NCBI RefSeq assembly: GCF_018294505.1
Contig: NC_057802.1
Location: 556,759,948 to 556,823,947, forward strand
Origin: Triticum aestivum
Taxonomy: Eukaryota; Streptophyta; Magnoliopsida; Poales; Poaceae
DNA: 64,000 nt
Direction of reading: 5' to 3'
The position numbers were made by a program, and so were the translations under genes. How positions within the stretch are numbered: the first letter of the stretch is position 1; each line of letters begins with the position of its first letter. Shown in pieces: positions 23,366 through 34,729 of the stretch. The notes beneath the pieces were generated by a model. It was not told where the DNA came from. It saw only the letters and a program-made list of their open reading frames with translations, and did no database searches.

Positions 23366-26300
23366 TGTGACACCCAAGTTTTTATTTGGATTTTTCAAAA
23401 GATTTTATTTGACTTGAGGGGAGTGATTTAAATTTTTTTCTTCAAGAGAACTCTCACTCTCAAATATTTTTCTTTATGGCAAAAGTTTTATTTGGATTCA
23501 ACCAAGATCTGTCTTTGGTCTTGGAGGTTCTTGCCTTTCACTTGGACTCAAGACAAAATATTTTCACTTGGGATATGACTTTTGAAAGTCTCCTTGAAAT
23601 TTGCACTATGGCTTTGGAAAATCCTTTGCCACTTTCAATAATTCCTTCTTGCCATGGCCTTAGTGCAAATCCCCTCTCCTAACCCTTTCCTCACCTTTGG
23701 ATCATGATCTGCATCAAATCCAGCAAGTTGAACCTCCCCATGTGATTATTTCCATTTATATTCTATTCAAATAAATTTCTGCCTTCTTTTCTAGCACTTG
23801 GAGATTTACAAAGGAACTCCACTTTCTGTCTTGATTTTTGCCCCCAAACCTTTTTCCCCTCCTAGTCCTTTGAACCCTCAACCAAGAACCATGAAGATCC
23901 ACTGGTCTTCAGTTCAAAATTTTCAAACTACACCTGCTGCAAGTTTGGACCAGATTTGTCAAATTTGGTGAAATTCATTCAAAACCTTCTCCAAAAATTC
24001 CAAGTAAAATCAGGCAGCCTCTGGGTGCATTGAGTGGTCACCTCACCAAGTTACAGCTCCAGAAAAATTCATCTCATTGCAAAATCTTTCTGTCGAACAC
24101 CTGCAGTGCACTGTCTATGTCAAGTTCAGAAAGTTCAGAGAACACTGCAGTGGCCTACTGTCGTTTTCTTCAGAGAAGGACGTCGATCTCGCCAGTGCCA
24201 CCGCGTCACCTTGCTCCTCGTCCCCGCCCTCTTGTTCCTGCACCGCACGAACGCCTGGCGCCTTGCGGGCATCGGCGACGAGCAGCAGAAGGTGCGCCGC
24301 CCCGTGACCGACGCCGGCGGCGGCTTTGCAGACGCCAGCGGGAGACACGGCGCCGACGACGCCACCCAGCGCCGCCCAAACCACAGGAGCTCGCCGTGTG
24401 GCCTTCCACTCCCCCGAACGCGCTGCCGCTCTCGTCGTGAACCGCAGGGCGCGGAGCGCGCTCTCTGCCGCCGTTGAGCCCGTGCGGTCACCTCACCTTG
24501 GACCGACGCCATTACGCCAAGACCGACCCCGTTTAGCTGTGAAACGACTCCAGTAACCTCCACTGATGCTGCCTGGCCACTCAAACCTCCTGCCAATCCA
24601 CTGCTCCGCCGTAATCGCTCGCCGGAGATTCTCCGTTCACGTCCACCCCGTCGATCTGCCTATAAATAGAGGCCCCGAGCTTCAACTCGAGCACCCACCA
24701 TCCCTGCACTCCCCCTAGAGCAAGCCTAGCCACTGGAAGAGCCCCGAGGAGGTCTCCTTCCTCGACTCTGGCCGCCGCGACCCGCCACGGGATCCAGCCC
24801 GATTCGCCCCCGTGTGTGCTCCTCCGCCCCCATTCTCTTGCCAGTAGCTTCACCTTGCATCCCTCGTTCTGACCCGTGCCTCAATTCGTAGTTTGCAGCC
24901 CTCCACCGGAGTTCCCCATCCTCACCCGAGCCGACGTCCGCCGGAGATAGTGTCGCCGTCAACGTGGTGCTCCCCGTTGGACGAGTCCACCATCCACCGA
25001 CGCGGAAGAAGACGCTGAAGCTCTTGGTACCCTCCGTTTCTCCTAAACTCGACGTGGTTCGACGCCGGCGTCCACCGCAGTCTTCGGGCGCCGGCGAGCT
25101 TTTTAAACCTGACAGGTGGACCCCGCCTGTCAGCCTCTATTCTATTCTCCTTCGAACCGTTTTCTGTTGGCGCCTTCGGGCAAATACGTTTTCTCCTTTG
25201 CGCTTGCGCATTCCCAACCGAAGCGTTTTCTGTTTTCCCAGTTAAAACCCTGGAACTTTTCTGTTTCATTACAGATAAGTCCCTGGACAGAAACCTTTAT
25301 AACTTTTTAATAAAAAGGTATTTTCGAGTGATTCTTTTTCTGACAATCCTCAAATTTTGTCTAGTTTTTTATGGGATTTATCTGAAAAATATTTGGAGAA
25401 GTTTCTGTGCAAGTGTTGGTTTTCACGTTAGTACCCGTTTCGTGATTGCCGTATGTTCCGGGAGAGGTGAAGGAGCCGCGAACTTCGCCGAGCTAGACTC
25501 CGACTTCTCCGAACCAGGCAAGCATGTTTTGAACATTTGATATGACAGGTGTTTTACATGTTCACGTGAGATTTTGTGCGCGGCATATGAGTGTCGGTAA
25601 ATACCTCGTTGCTTGTAAGGCAACGACCCGGTTGTCCCAAAGTCGCGATGATTTCTGATGAGAGATGGCCTAATCATGTGGTGACATGAAGGGCAGCAAG
25701 GTGGTACTGTTGTAGCATACCAGCCTTGTGTCATCCGACTTTCTTCGACGTTAACGTGGTTGGAGTCATGTTATCGTTCCTTTCCCGCATGTTCCAAAGT
25801 TGCGATGATCTCTGATGAGAGATGGTCTAATCATGTGGTGACATGAAGGGCAGCAAGGTGGTACTGTTGTAGCATACCAGCCTTGCGTCATCCGACTTTC
25901 TCCGACGTTAACATGGTTGGAGCCACGTTATCGTTCTTTCCCCCTTCCGTGCTACCACATGTCTCATTGCCAGGATGCGGTTTAGTAAGTTGGTAACCTC
26001 TTTCCGTGTACACACCAAACAGAGAGGCCGGGATGATGGTACCTTGGCCCAGGATTAAAGCCAGTCATCCGGTCAGGGGGCATGGGTGTTTCCGGTTGGG
26101 ACCGAGAGGGGGGGCACCCCCTTAGAGCGCGCGTATAGAAATTTGATCCCATGCTACGCGAGGTTGTAGCCTCCCCGTCTCAAGGTTTTTCTTGAACGTC
26201 GCCGAGGGTGATCCCTGGCTTCGGATGGTTGAATTGGGTGTGTACTGGTTAGACGTGTTCCTTCCAAAACACCGTAGACGGAACTAGTCCCCGTGACTAC

Positions 26301-27459
26301 TGAAATCCGTTGGCTGTGGTTAAGTACAAACTCTGCAGAGTCAATTCCTTCCAAATCATCGTATCCATGATCAAGTAATGAAAACATTATATCCATATCT
26401 ATCCGCGTGGAAAACTTGTCCCCGGTGAACAAGCTCAAGTGGTAAATTCAGATTTATTGTTATTCCTGTGGATGGACTAGCTTTATATTTGTCGCATGCT
26501 TGTTCCCGAACTATTGTATTATTGAGCTGTGATTTAAGCCCTTTATGTGATGTCGCGCAGACGTCCGACTGTGGCGTGTACTTGTTTCTCACTTTAAATA
26601 TAAGCCCTTTATGTGATGTCGTTCAGACGTCCGATTGTGGCATGCACTGTCTTTATTTTCTGTTATAAGCCCTTTATGTGGTGTCGCCCCGACGCCCGAC
26701 TGTGGCATTATTATTCCGCATTTTTCCGCTCGAGGAGTCCTTCAGACACTCGTTTGGCACCAGTATTATTATTCCGCATTTTTCGCTCGAGGAGTCTTTC
26801 AGACACTCGTTTGGCACCAGTATTACTATTCTGCAATTTCCGCTCGAGGCGTCATTCAGACCCTCGCTTGGCACCCAATATTTATTATCTCTATGTCTGA
26901 TCGCACTGGTTAACTTGTTTATGTGCTTCATGTTTACATTTGTTATACCTTATGTCCGAACTGTCTTGCGAGTACTTTCATAGTACTCACCTGGCTTGTT
27001 AATTTGGCCAGATGTTGACGAAGGCGATCTCTTGGATGAAGAGTTTGATAGCGCGTCCGATGCCTAGAGGAGTCCCAGTCAGTCCTGCGCGATCCCGGAT
27101 ATTGGTCACTTGTATTGTATACGCTTCCGCCACCCGCTATAAGTCTTCTCGAGCCTCACTCCGACGCTCGAAGAGCTGTAGTCTTCTGGAATCATATCAC
27201 TCGCTTCGCGATGATTTTTCCACCACCGTTATTATCGTGAGTTAGTAGTTTGCCACCCTATCCGCCATCTTGTTTTAGCGGCGTGCATGTAATAAATTGT
27301 TGGGCAGTCTCTGCTCAACCTTGTATTATATTTAGTACTCCTGGTATTTTTCTTCTGTGACCAAGATATTGTCTACCAGTGAGAAGGAATTCTTCCTCGC
27401 TGGTCCGCAAAAGGGATTGGTCTCTCAATAATTATTTTATTGAAAAACCGGTCGTGACA
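23366..27459 (+). repeat. 3' LTR of the Gypsy element (~4.1 kb)
   Basis: It starts TGTGACACCCAAG (or three bases earlier, TGTTGTG) after the polypurine AAGGGGGTAGG and ends GGTCGTGACA. It is full length, so it supplies the ~1277 bp missing from the 5' LTR. It carries the TATA box at 24661 and the two tandem 157-bp repeats. It lies about 0.9 kb upstream of the CACTA-1 coiled-coil gene in the same orientation. Confidence 0.85.
26706..26878 (+). repeat. 57-bp minisatellite in the 3' LTR, three copies
   Basis: Units with CGCTCGAGGAGTCYTTCAGAC, the last diverged (GAGGCGTCATTCAGACC). It is the counterpart of the four-copy array in the 5' LTR. Confidence 0.8.
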
Positions 27460-27862
27460 CAATCTCTCTTCTCTCCATCATCTAACCTTTGCATGGGCAC
27501 ACACGAAGAGCGGCGCTAGCTTGCCGTGGTGTTATTACAACTAAAAAAAGCTTGGAAAATAGAAGAATCGCCTAGAAAAAGAGATGTTGTGGCTGGTCGA
27601 GACGGAGCTAACCACATCTATCCTCCGTGCCACGTTTGCATGATGAAGATGTGTGGCTAGTGGGGTGTTTTCGACCGACTGGCTGGGTCCCGAGGTCGAA
27701 GCATAGGTACTACGTCTGATACAGTATATTTTTACACGCACATTTTTCCTCCGTGCCGAGACGTGGCACACCCTACCGCGCGGTTTCGGGGTCCTCCCGG
27801 GTGGTGCACGCATATATTCTTCCTGACGTGGGACGCCCTACCGCGCGTTTTCTGGGTCCTCC

Positions 27863-27930
27863 TCGGTCGTAGCGCCGAAGCAAGTAAATGAGTCGTCAAA
27901 TCACGAAAGACCACCTTTCCCACCGAGTAC
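27863..27930 (+). promoter_or_regulatory. Upstream module copy 1 (before the coiled-coil gene)
   Basis: CGGTCGTAGCGCCG, then AATGAGTCGTCAAATCAC, then CCACCTTTCCC. The same ordered words occur before the other cargo units (29823, 33271) and, inverted, at 49885, 50410, 61484 and 63469. It lies about 420 bp before ATG 28347. Confidence 0.6.
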
Positions 27931-28346
27931 ATCAGTGAAGCACGGTGGCTAGCTAGTTGGGCTAGTTCGACCGATTAGCTAGGTCGCCGCCACATTTGTT
28001 TTTTCACCCCTTTTTTTATCTTCTTGCCGGCAGGTAAATTTAAATATCCACCGCGGCGTTGCTCTGGTGTTTGGGTGCGGCAGGATTTTTAATTTTTTGA
28101 TTGACGGTAGCAGGCGCGGCAGGATTTTTAATTTTTTGATTGACGGGAGCAGGCGCGGCGGCAATTAGTCATGATGACTCCGCCTGTAAAAACCCACTGC
28201 TCCCTGATGTGAGAAGTCGTCGACTGGTGTTTTACCGTGGTGAAAACCAAAAGATTCCCTGCTCCCTCCGCCTTCCCGTAGATTGCATTGCCTTTCAGCC
28301 GTTTCGCCCCCTTTGCTTCCTCTCCCCATTGCTTCTACCTGGTGCC

Positions 28347-29051
28347 ATGGCGGTGCAGCAGATCACACAGTCCGAGGTGAGGCGCCTAACACAGGAGCTC
28401 CATGCCAAGGATGCGGAGCTCAGGGCCAAGGACGTGGAGCTCCGTGAGCTCAAGGAGGAGAGGAGTGCCATGCTCCTCTGTTATGTGCGGGACTTCACGG
28501 AGCTTCAAAAGCGGCAGGCGTCCACCACAAAGATGCTCGAGGCGTCGGCGGCGTTGCTGCAGAAAGTGGGAGATACGATAGGCCGTCAGGGGAGCCGGCT
28601 GGAGCGCGAGCGGGCCGATCGTGACGAGGTCCAGGATCGCCTCAGCCACTTGGTGAACCAAGTTGCCATGCATGTGTTGCGGCTGCGCGATGCCTACCGT
28701 CGTGCCAGCGCGACGATGCCGGCCGTCGGGCTAAACCCGTTCGACCACCCGGTCGACTTCAACGAGCTGCGGCTTCCTGACCTGGTCTCCTTCTTCACCT
28801 ATATCTCCGAGGAGCTGAGCCGTCTCCGCGCGATGGTGGGGGCTGAGCTGGACAAGGAGGGGTTGCGGGCTGCCGTCGCCGTTGCCGGGCGAATCCTTTC
28901 AGGGCTCCGTCACCGGAATCCATTCGTGCCATTGGACGCCGTCTTTGACGAGCTGGCTCCCGTCGACCGGGAGCGGGCTCTGCGGGCGGTTGCACCCTGC
29001 ATCACCAACGTCGTGCGCCTCGAGAAGCAGAGGGGCTTCGGTGGTGTTTAG
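28347..29051 (+). CDS. Coiled-coil protein carried by CACTA-1, unknown function
   Basis: A 234-residue intact single-exon ORF; ATG 28347 in GCCATGGCG is a good plant start context, although the frame is open further upstream to 28140. Residues ~5-45 form a heptad-rich charged coiled coil (LHAKDAELRAKDVELRELKE), residues ~45-110 continue helical, and a more ordered C-terminal part contains NPFDHPVDFNELRLPDLVSF and helices to the end. No catalytic motif or signal peptide is seen. A second copy of equal length (705 bp) lies in CACTA-2 at 63042-62338 but has a premature stop, so this is the intact one. I do not recognise the family. Conservation of length between two elements supports a real gene of the transposon family. 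Confidence 0.7.
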   Translation: MAVQQITQSEVRRLTQELHAKDAELRAKDVELRELKEERSAMLLCYVRDFTELQKRQASTTKMLEASAALLQKVGDTIGRQGSRLERERADRDEVQDRLSHLVNQVAMHVLRLRDAYRRASATMPAVGLNPFDHPVDFNELRLPDLVSFFTYISEELSRLRAMVGAELDKEGLRAAVAVAGRILSGLRHRNPFVPLDAVFDELAPVDRERALRAVAPCITNVVRLEKQRGFGGV

Positions 29052-29822
29052 GCGCCCTCTGCATGGGCATGTCCATGTCTCGGCGCAACATGACCGTTGG
29101 ATCAAACTCAGACGGTGCAGATCAGTCACTGTAGCACAAAGCGTGTGGCTGTGTTTGGTTGCATTCTCATCTCAATATAGTTGTTTCCTCTTCATGTATT
29201 TTTCTCAACCTACTAGTGTGGACTCATGCACCCTTCATGCACTCTGCCAAACACCCAAAAGTGGGTCGAGAAGGGAACTTTCGCTCCCATCCCGTGCACC
29301 CTTCATACACCCTGCCTAACACTATTCGTGCTTCATATGGTTCATGTTTCGTGGAGTACTATAGCACCGTACTCTCCGTGCGCTGTGGACCTAGTTCTGT
29401 TAACATTGATCTCACCGTTCATTCTCGACCGGACAGTCGAAAAAGCGGTACTATGTTACATATAGGAGTAGTTGACATGTGCACAACATCATTTGTTATC
29501 GTCATATATTACTACACTAGCAACAAGATTGTGTAGTACTGACGTATGAACCACTGCACATGCCTAGTAGAAGGAGCACTGTGTATGTTCAAGTGGCTGC
29601 CGTGATTCGCACTCCTCCGTCGTAAGAGTGGAAACGCTTGCTGTAATCATTTTTTTTCTTCAGAAAAACAGTGGACACGCTCTACCGTGCGGATCCTCCT
29701 CCAGCCATGCACTAAATTACTCACTTTCGCTGACGTGTGGGACAGCCAGCACCTGGGTCCACCAGCCATGCACTAAATTACTCCGTAGTAGAGTGACGGT
29801 AGACTACCCCGATCGAACCACC
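29052..29822 (+). other. Intergenic DNA between the coiled-coil gene and the next cargo gene
   Basis: Noncoding by appearance. It contains a duplicated short segment (ACCAGCCATGCACTAAATTACTC at about 29700 and 29760) and is matched in inverted form by CACTA-2 (about 61570-62330), so it is ancestral CACTA sequence. Confidence 0.6.
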
Positions 29823-29910
29823 GCAGTAATGCCCAATGAGCCGTCAAATCACAAAACCCCGTCCTTTCCAGCAGTAAGTTGGACGGACGAAGCAACCATC
29901 ATTTCACTCT
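29823..29910 (+). promoter_or_regulatory. Upstream module copy 2 (before cargo unit A/B)
   Basis: CGCAGTAATGCCCAATGAG, CCGTCAAATCACAAAAC, CCTTTCCAGCAGTAAG, TTGGACGGACGAAGC and TTTCACTC in order. It matches 33271-33360 closely and 61484-61570 inverted. It is followed by a CT-rich leader (CACTCTTCTCTCTCAGC, repeated twice) and ATG 30010. Confidence 0.65.
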
Positions 29911-30009
29911 TCTCTCTCAGCTTCCTCTCTTGAAGAAAACCCCCACTCGCTTCGCTTCTCCCTCATCTCGTTCCTCCTTTCACTCTTCTCTGTCAGCTTC
30001 CTCTCTTGG

Positions 30010-31088
30010 ATGGACGCCGGAGCACCGGCCGACGTGATGTCTATGGCTCTGGCCAAAACCATCAAGGCTCATGGTACGAAGAAGCGCAAGCACCCCACCG
30101 AGACTACCGCAGACAAGCTAAAAGCCATCGCCCTGTCCAAGCCCCCCTCTCCAGGATCCCTCATTAAGCAAGTCCAGGTAATGTCTCTTGTTGACGATCT
30201 TTTTCTCGATCTTGATCGTGTTTTTTCATCTAACACGCAGTACTAGTACTGGTAGTACAACTTTCTGGGTGATCTTGCGTGTGATTTTAGTGTGCCAAAT
30301 GACAGTTCTAAATTCCTCTTTTGACCAAAACATGCGAGAGGTTGACACTGATTTCTTATAGATTACTTTCAACTACTCCCTCTGTCCCAAATTTCTTGTC
30401 TAATACTAAAATGTGACTTGATACATCCGTATCTAGACAAATCTGAGACAAGCATTTTGGGACGGAGGGAGTACTTTATGAACATCAATGCTACCTTTCA
30501 AGAGGGTATATTTGCCTCAGTAACTTGTGTTATGGATATTGCATGTAATCCCTCTGCTCTCATGCCTCTGAAGACATGTTCTAGTGTCTTTGTTCACTCA
30601 TTTCTGTGCGTATATGTAGTCATATATGGAGTATAATATCAAAAATCATCTTATATTTCTGAACAGAGGTAGTAATAAAATATGGTTTTTGTTTGAATTA
30701 GAACCAGGTCCGCGGTGGAGATGAAGTTCTCAAAGTCATGCCATGTGAACTGGAAGACCTGATGATGAGTTCTACTGCTGAACTATCCAGCTGCTGTGTC
30801 CTTGTCGCCACGTGTCCTGAACTAGTGTTTTCCTGTAGCATTGTTGTCAGGCGTGTTCTCGAGGCTGTACTTGACCACAACAATTTCCTGGATGTGCCTT
30901 CGATTACGAAGGGTGTGGTTCTTATAAAGCTTCCCAACAAATCTGATGCGGCCTGTCTTCATCATCATGTTTATGAGTGGAAAGACCACTCTGTTAGGTT
31001 CTCCAAGGTTGACAAGATGGTGATGGTGCATGTAGACATCTCACACGAAGTCCATGGCCTAGTCAGTTATGCGGGGTTCATCCCGTAG
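30010..31088 (+). CDS. CACTA-1 cargo unit A: two-exon gene, unknown function
   Basis: Exon 1 30010-30177 (MDAGAPADVMSMALAK..., basic KKRKHP stretch) ends CAG|GTAATG; exon 2 starts at 30708 after CCAG and is in phase. The protein then has a ~125-residue segment (VLKVMPCELEDLMM, then HHHVYEWKDHSVRFSKVD) ending at TAG 31086. Total about 182 residues. The basic stretch could be a nuclear localisation signal. I do not recognise the fold; a diverged B3-like barrel is possible given the next genes. A possible donor (CCC|GTAGGT at 31085) could splice past the stop into unit B, but the phase does not fit the next exon. A Stowaway MITE sits in the intron. Only exon 1 survives in CACTA-2. Confidence 0.5.
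30376..30471. mobile_element. Stowaway MITE (96 bp) with TA target duplication
   Basis: CTCCCTCTGTCCCAAATTTC at the left and TTTTGGGACGGAGGGAG at the right, flanked by TA on both sides (30374-30375, 30472-30473). It lies within the intron of cargo unit A. Confidence 0.85.
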
Positions 31089-31356
31089 GTCGGTGGCAAG
31101 AAATAGTCTGCAGAGTTTAGTTAGTGCAACTTTGCTTGTCTATAGTAAGTACTATTGTTCAGTACTTGATTTGTGTTTGTGAACCCTGTATTGTTTATTA
31201 GTACTGTCGCTTTTGGTGTGTGAATGGTCTATATTAATGTCTATGTTAATGTCTGTCCACTCAATATAGTCTGTATATTTTGAAGTATCCAGATCATATT
31301 TTTTGTGAGGCGGTTTATCAATTATGGTTACACTCCAATATCTGTATGCATTGCAG

Positions 31357-32633
31357 GGTTTATCGCAGCCACCAGGATTTCCAGTGCCATGGATGTTCGG
31401 TCCATACGATTTGTCACGACCTTTGGACTGTCCTGCTTGTGGGAGTAGACGGGGCCCCTGCATGCCACGCGTAGTTGGACGATCAATCTTCTGTTTAGTA
31501 CTTCAACATAGTGATTTCCTGGTAAGGATTCACTCGTGTCACATCAAGTAAATCTTATTGATTTACTGTCTAAATCTTATTGATTTAATGTCATGTTTTC
31601 TTTCTTTTCCTGCAATTTTACGATGCAGGTTTTGCCATGTGACATTCATCACGAAATAAACCGTTTGGTTTGCTCTACGATGGCTATTTTTGCAGGTTTC
31701 ACTTCTTATGTCGTGTCAGTAACGAAGGCACTGTCCATCACTTATATTACTGGAAAAAATTGGATCAGTCTGTTGTCTGAGTACAAGCTGAATCCCTATG
31801 ATGAACTGCAGTTTGGTTTAACAAAAACGCCACAATTAGTCCTTCTCGCGTTTAAAAGAAATGAAGAAAAAAATTGGATCACGGTCACGGATCCTAGTCA
31901 AGTTAGAAAGCTGATCATAGCAGACCAGACACGATCGCCGCTGTCTCGCACAGATCGAGCACCGGCAGTTGCTCTAGCACTGACAGCGGCAGCAGCTCAG
32001 TCTGATCCAGCTGAGGATTGGGCACCGACCGCGTCAGCGGATCAGTCTGATCTACCGGAGGATCGGGCATCGACACCGGCACCTGCTCCGACACCGGCAC
32101 CAACTCTACAAGGAGCACCATCTCCGGCAGCAGCAGCGGCTTCGGCACCTGCACCAACACTTGCACTTGCATCTGCTCCGGCCCGTGCAGTTGCACCGGC
32201 AACAGACTGGGCTGCAGTTCGCACTTCATATACCAAAGTCCTTACAAAAACCGACATGTCCACCTTCTTGGTAAGCATTGGCCGCCCAAGTGCTTCGTTC
32301 TTTTTTCCTTCCATGTTGTTTCACATGATTCACTGTGTTGATCTAACTGTTTGGGTATGTCTTCTTGTTTGCAAACAGAGAATTCCTAGAGCAACGAGGG
32401 AGTCGTTCAACAATCCGGGCGACCGCGGCCAAGTTTCTCTTACCATGCGCAGCCTTGGTGTGAATGAACCTGCTCAATATACCGTAAGTACAAAGGATGG
32501 TCGCATGATGATTGATGCTAAAGGATGGTCAAGGTTCAAATCTAAATCATATCTTGCGGTAGGGGATGATGTCAAAATCGAACTTTCTCGGCAAGGAGAG
32601 CTGGTCCAAATCAACTTTGAAATTCTTCAGTAG
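31357..32633 (+). CDS. CACTA-1 cargo unit B: Cys-motif plus two B3-like domains
   Basis: Three exons joined in phase 0 by good splice signals: 31357-31521 (ends CTG|GTAAGG), 31629-32270 (GCAG|GTT ... TTG|GTAAGC) and 32379-32633 (ACAG|AGA). The first has LDCPACGSRRGPC, a CxxC...C motif. The second has a ~70-residue barrel-like part (GKNWISLLSEYKLNPYDELQF), then a Pro/Ala-rich linker of about 90 residues. The third matches the B3 DNA-binding pattern (DAKGWSRFKSKSYLAVGDD, then IELSR). B3 domains bind DNA in plant transcription factors. No convincing start codon of its own is seen; it may be the downstream part of unit A or have lost its start. DNA binding is inferred. Confidence 0.5.
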
Positions 32634-33270
32634 CAGCACGCAACTGCCGAACTGATCTATCCTCCGAGAGATTTTGATGTAATAATCTGGCATGGTGAAA
32701 CAAGTGTCCTGTGTGTATAAGTAGTACGACAGTATTATTTATCACATGGTATATCGTTGATAGAATTGCAACTCTGATTGCTGGTTAGGAACTGTCGTTC
32801 GATTTCATTCCAACAGCTGCCGTGCTTTATTCAATTTTGTGTATTCGCCTTGCGACAGCATCTAAAACCAGCGCCGTACCGATCGCTTGCAATATGAAAA
32901 GCGCTGAGGTAGAACACATGGGCCCCCAAACATGCAGGGTCCGCCTGCGGCCCAAAGTCCAGAACCGTGAGCCTATCTGAGTATTATATTCTCAGCTGAA
33001 CCCCCATAAAAAAAGCTGAACCCCCATAATGCCTGTGCGTTGCAGAGGGAGTATATTTCTCGGCAAGGTGAGCCTGTGATATAAAAGATTTGTATATTTC
33101 TTTACAGAGGGAGTATCTCTCTGTCAAAAAATATATTTATGTGTAACTAGTTACTCCTGTCTTTCTACTTCCTTTCGCTGATATGTGGGGCAACCGGCAA
33201 CGGGGTCCACGTGCCATATGCACAAATTAGAGTGCACAACTTCACGGTAGACACACCCCGGTCGTAGCGC
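32634..33270 (+). other. Spacer after cargo unit B
   Basis: Noncoding. Includes short duplications (GCTGAACCCCCATAA repeated at 32995 and 33015; GAGGGAGTATMTYTC at about 33046 and 33107). No gene seen. Confidence 0.5.
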
Positions 33271-33360
33271 CGCAGTAATGCCCAATGAGCCGTCAAATCA
33301 CAACCCCCCCTTTCCAGCTTTAGCAGTAAGCTGGACGGACGAAGCGGCAATATTTCACTG
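33271..33360 (+). promoter_or_regulatory. Upstream module copy 3 (before cargo unit C)
   Basis: CGCAGTAATGCCCAATGAG, CCGTCAAATCACAACC, CCTTTCCAGC, AGTAAGCTGGACGGACGAAGC and TTTCACTG in the same order as at 29823. It lies about 75 bases before ATG 33434. Confidence 0.65.
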
Positions 33361-33433
33361 GGCCTGAATCCCCTTCTCCCTCGTCTGCTTGTTCAGAGAA
33401 AACCCCCTCTCGGCGATTGCATAGGGTTTTCTC

Positions 33434-33963
33434 ATGGAGAACCAGGTACGAAATCTTCATCCATCCCCGATAAATCCAAGTCCCTTGGTCGTAGGTAATC
33501 CTAGGATAGCAGCCGCCGCCGTTCATGCATTTTTCTTCCTACTGAATCTAGTGTGTTTCATTGCAGTGCCCAAAGTGCGAGTACCCTACAGGTTTCTGCG
33601 CCCTCGGCGAGACGCCACACTTGTTCCTTCTCATCCTAACACAGCATTTTGAAACGCGCACAGTATGTTCCTAGAATCCTCTTTTCTATCCGGGAGGGTG
33701 GGGGTTTTTTGAACATGCTGTGTTCTCATATTATTTTCCTGCAGTGTATTATTTGCTCTGCCAGAACACATGTACTCAAGATGCTCGGCCTTGCCATAAC
33801 TGAATACACTAGTTTAATGGTCACAGTGAAGACAAGTCATGGATATAATTTCCGAGTTGGGTTCATGAACCAAGAAGATCGCTGCTTTTTTTATGGCCGG
33901 ACTTGGATAAACTTTCTCAAGTGTTACAGACTGAAAGTTGGCGCACGAATGTTGATGGAATAG
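33434..33963 (+). CDS. CACTA-1 cargo unit C: short Cys-motif/B3-like protein with a 12-nt first coding exon
   Basis: Exon 1 33434-33445 encodes only MENQ (CAG|GTACGA). Exon 2 33567-33662 (TTGCAG|TGC ... ACA|GTATGT) encodes 32 residues with CPKCEYPTGFC. Exon 3 33745-33963 (CTGCAG|TGT) encodes CIICSARTHV and a B3-like stretch (VTVKTSHGYNFRVGF, FYGRTWINFLKCYRLKVG) ending at TAG. All junctions are phase 0, giving 108 residues. The Cys-motif exon and following exon parallel those of unit B, so B and C are paralogues. The two CxxC motifs could bind zinc. The protein ends where a second B3-like domain would be expected, which is found downstream as unit D. Confidence 0.6.
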
Positions 33964-34179
33964 CAAAACCTGGTCTCATCTTCACTGCGATCTTCCACCC
34001 CGACGTCGTTCCAATTGTTCATCCATGTTAGTTTTGTATCTGGTTCTTGCTTGTTGCCTAGATTACTTCTTAATCCACCTATTCTGTCTAACTAATCACA
34101 ATTTAACTTTAGAAGTAGCAACGAATCTCTCACGAAGATGCTACTTCTAACTAATATTTTCTTATAATTGGTGGCACGT

Positions 34180-34729
34180 GTAGGTTTTTTCAGAGTTAAG
34201 CAGTCTGCTCGTTTGTTACTCTGTAATAACTCGGCTGTTACTAATGGCACTGAAGTTGACTGGATCGACATCCACAAGTTCCTACACTTTATTGATCGTC
34301 TTGAGGTCCTTGTGGGGCATTTCAATGGTGGAAGGCCATGTGGGATATGTGTGCCACTGCTGCACTCGTTGAACATGTCCAACTGTGTCGACAAACTTAT
34401 GGTACGATCTGTTTTCTGTTATATATGTTGTTCATAAACTATTGCTTATACACAATTTTATAGCTGTGATCTTCTTGAAACAGGAACTGCCGAGTTCTAT
34501 TGTTCCTATACATATGCCTGACCATGGTTGGGTCAGACTTGCGCTTGGTCACACCATGATGTTTATGTCGACCTACTCAATTCCCCTTGGAGGTGAAAAG
34601 ATACTTATTCATGGGTGGTCTCAAATAATGAAGGCCTGTCCATCTTGGAGAATAGGACAGAAGATTATGTTCATGCTTTTCCATGGCTCTAAAGCGAATA
34701 TCCTGTTTATTGACGACGTTGCGAGATGA
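34180..34729 (+). CDS. CACTA-1 cargo unit D: second B3-like part, no clear start
   Basis: Two exons in phase: about 34180-34401 (ends ATG|GTACGA) and 34484-34729 (AACAG|GAA to TGA). The first encodes VDWIDIHKFLHFIDRLEVLV; the second has GGEKILIHGWSQIMKAC and WRIGQKIMFMLFHG, fitting the B3 C-terminal pattern of a G-W segment followed by a G-D/Q strand. No start codon with good context is visible, so it is probably the 3' part of the unit C gene, separated from it by the stop at 33961 or by loss of an intervening exon. Confidence 0.45.

Larger units (their letters stand above)
14746..27459 (+). mobile_element. Tekay-like Gypsy (chromovirus) retrotransposon nested in CACTA-1
   Basis: Order: 5'-truncated LTR 14746-17615, primer-binding site 17620, extra ORF 17782-18588, gag-pro-RT-RNaseH-integrase-chromodomain 18911-23353, polypurine tract near 23351, 3' LTR 23366-27459. 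The order RT-RNaseH-INT marks Gypsy, and the C-terminal chromodomain-like segment marks a chromovirus, most like the Tekay/Del clade. CACTA-1 sequence resumes at 27460 (matching CACTA-2 in reverse). No target duplication is detectable because the left junction is deleted. Confidence 0.85.
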
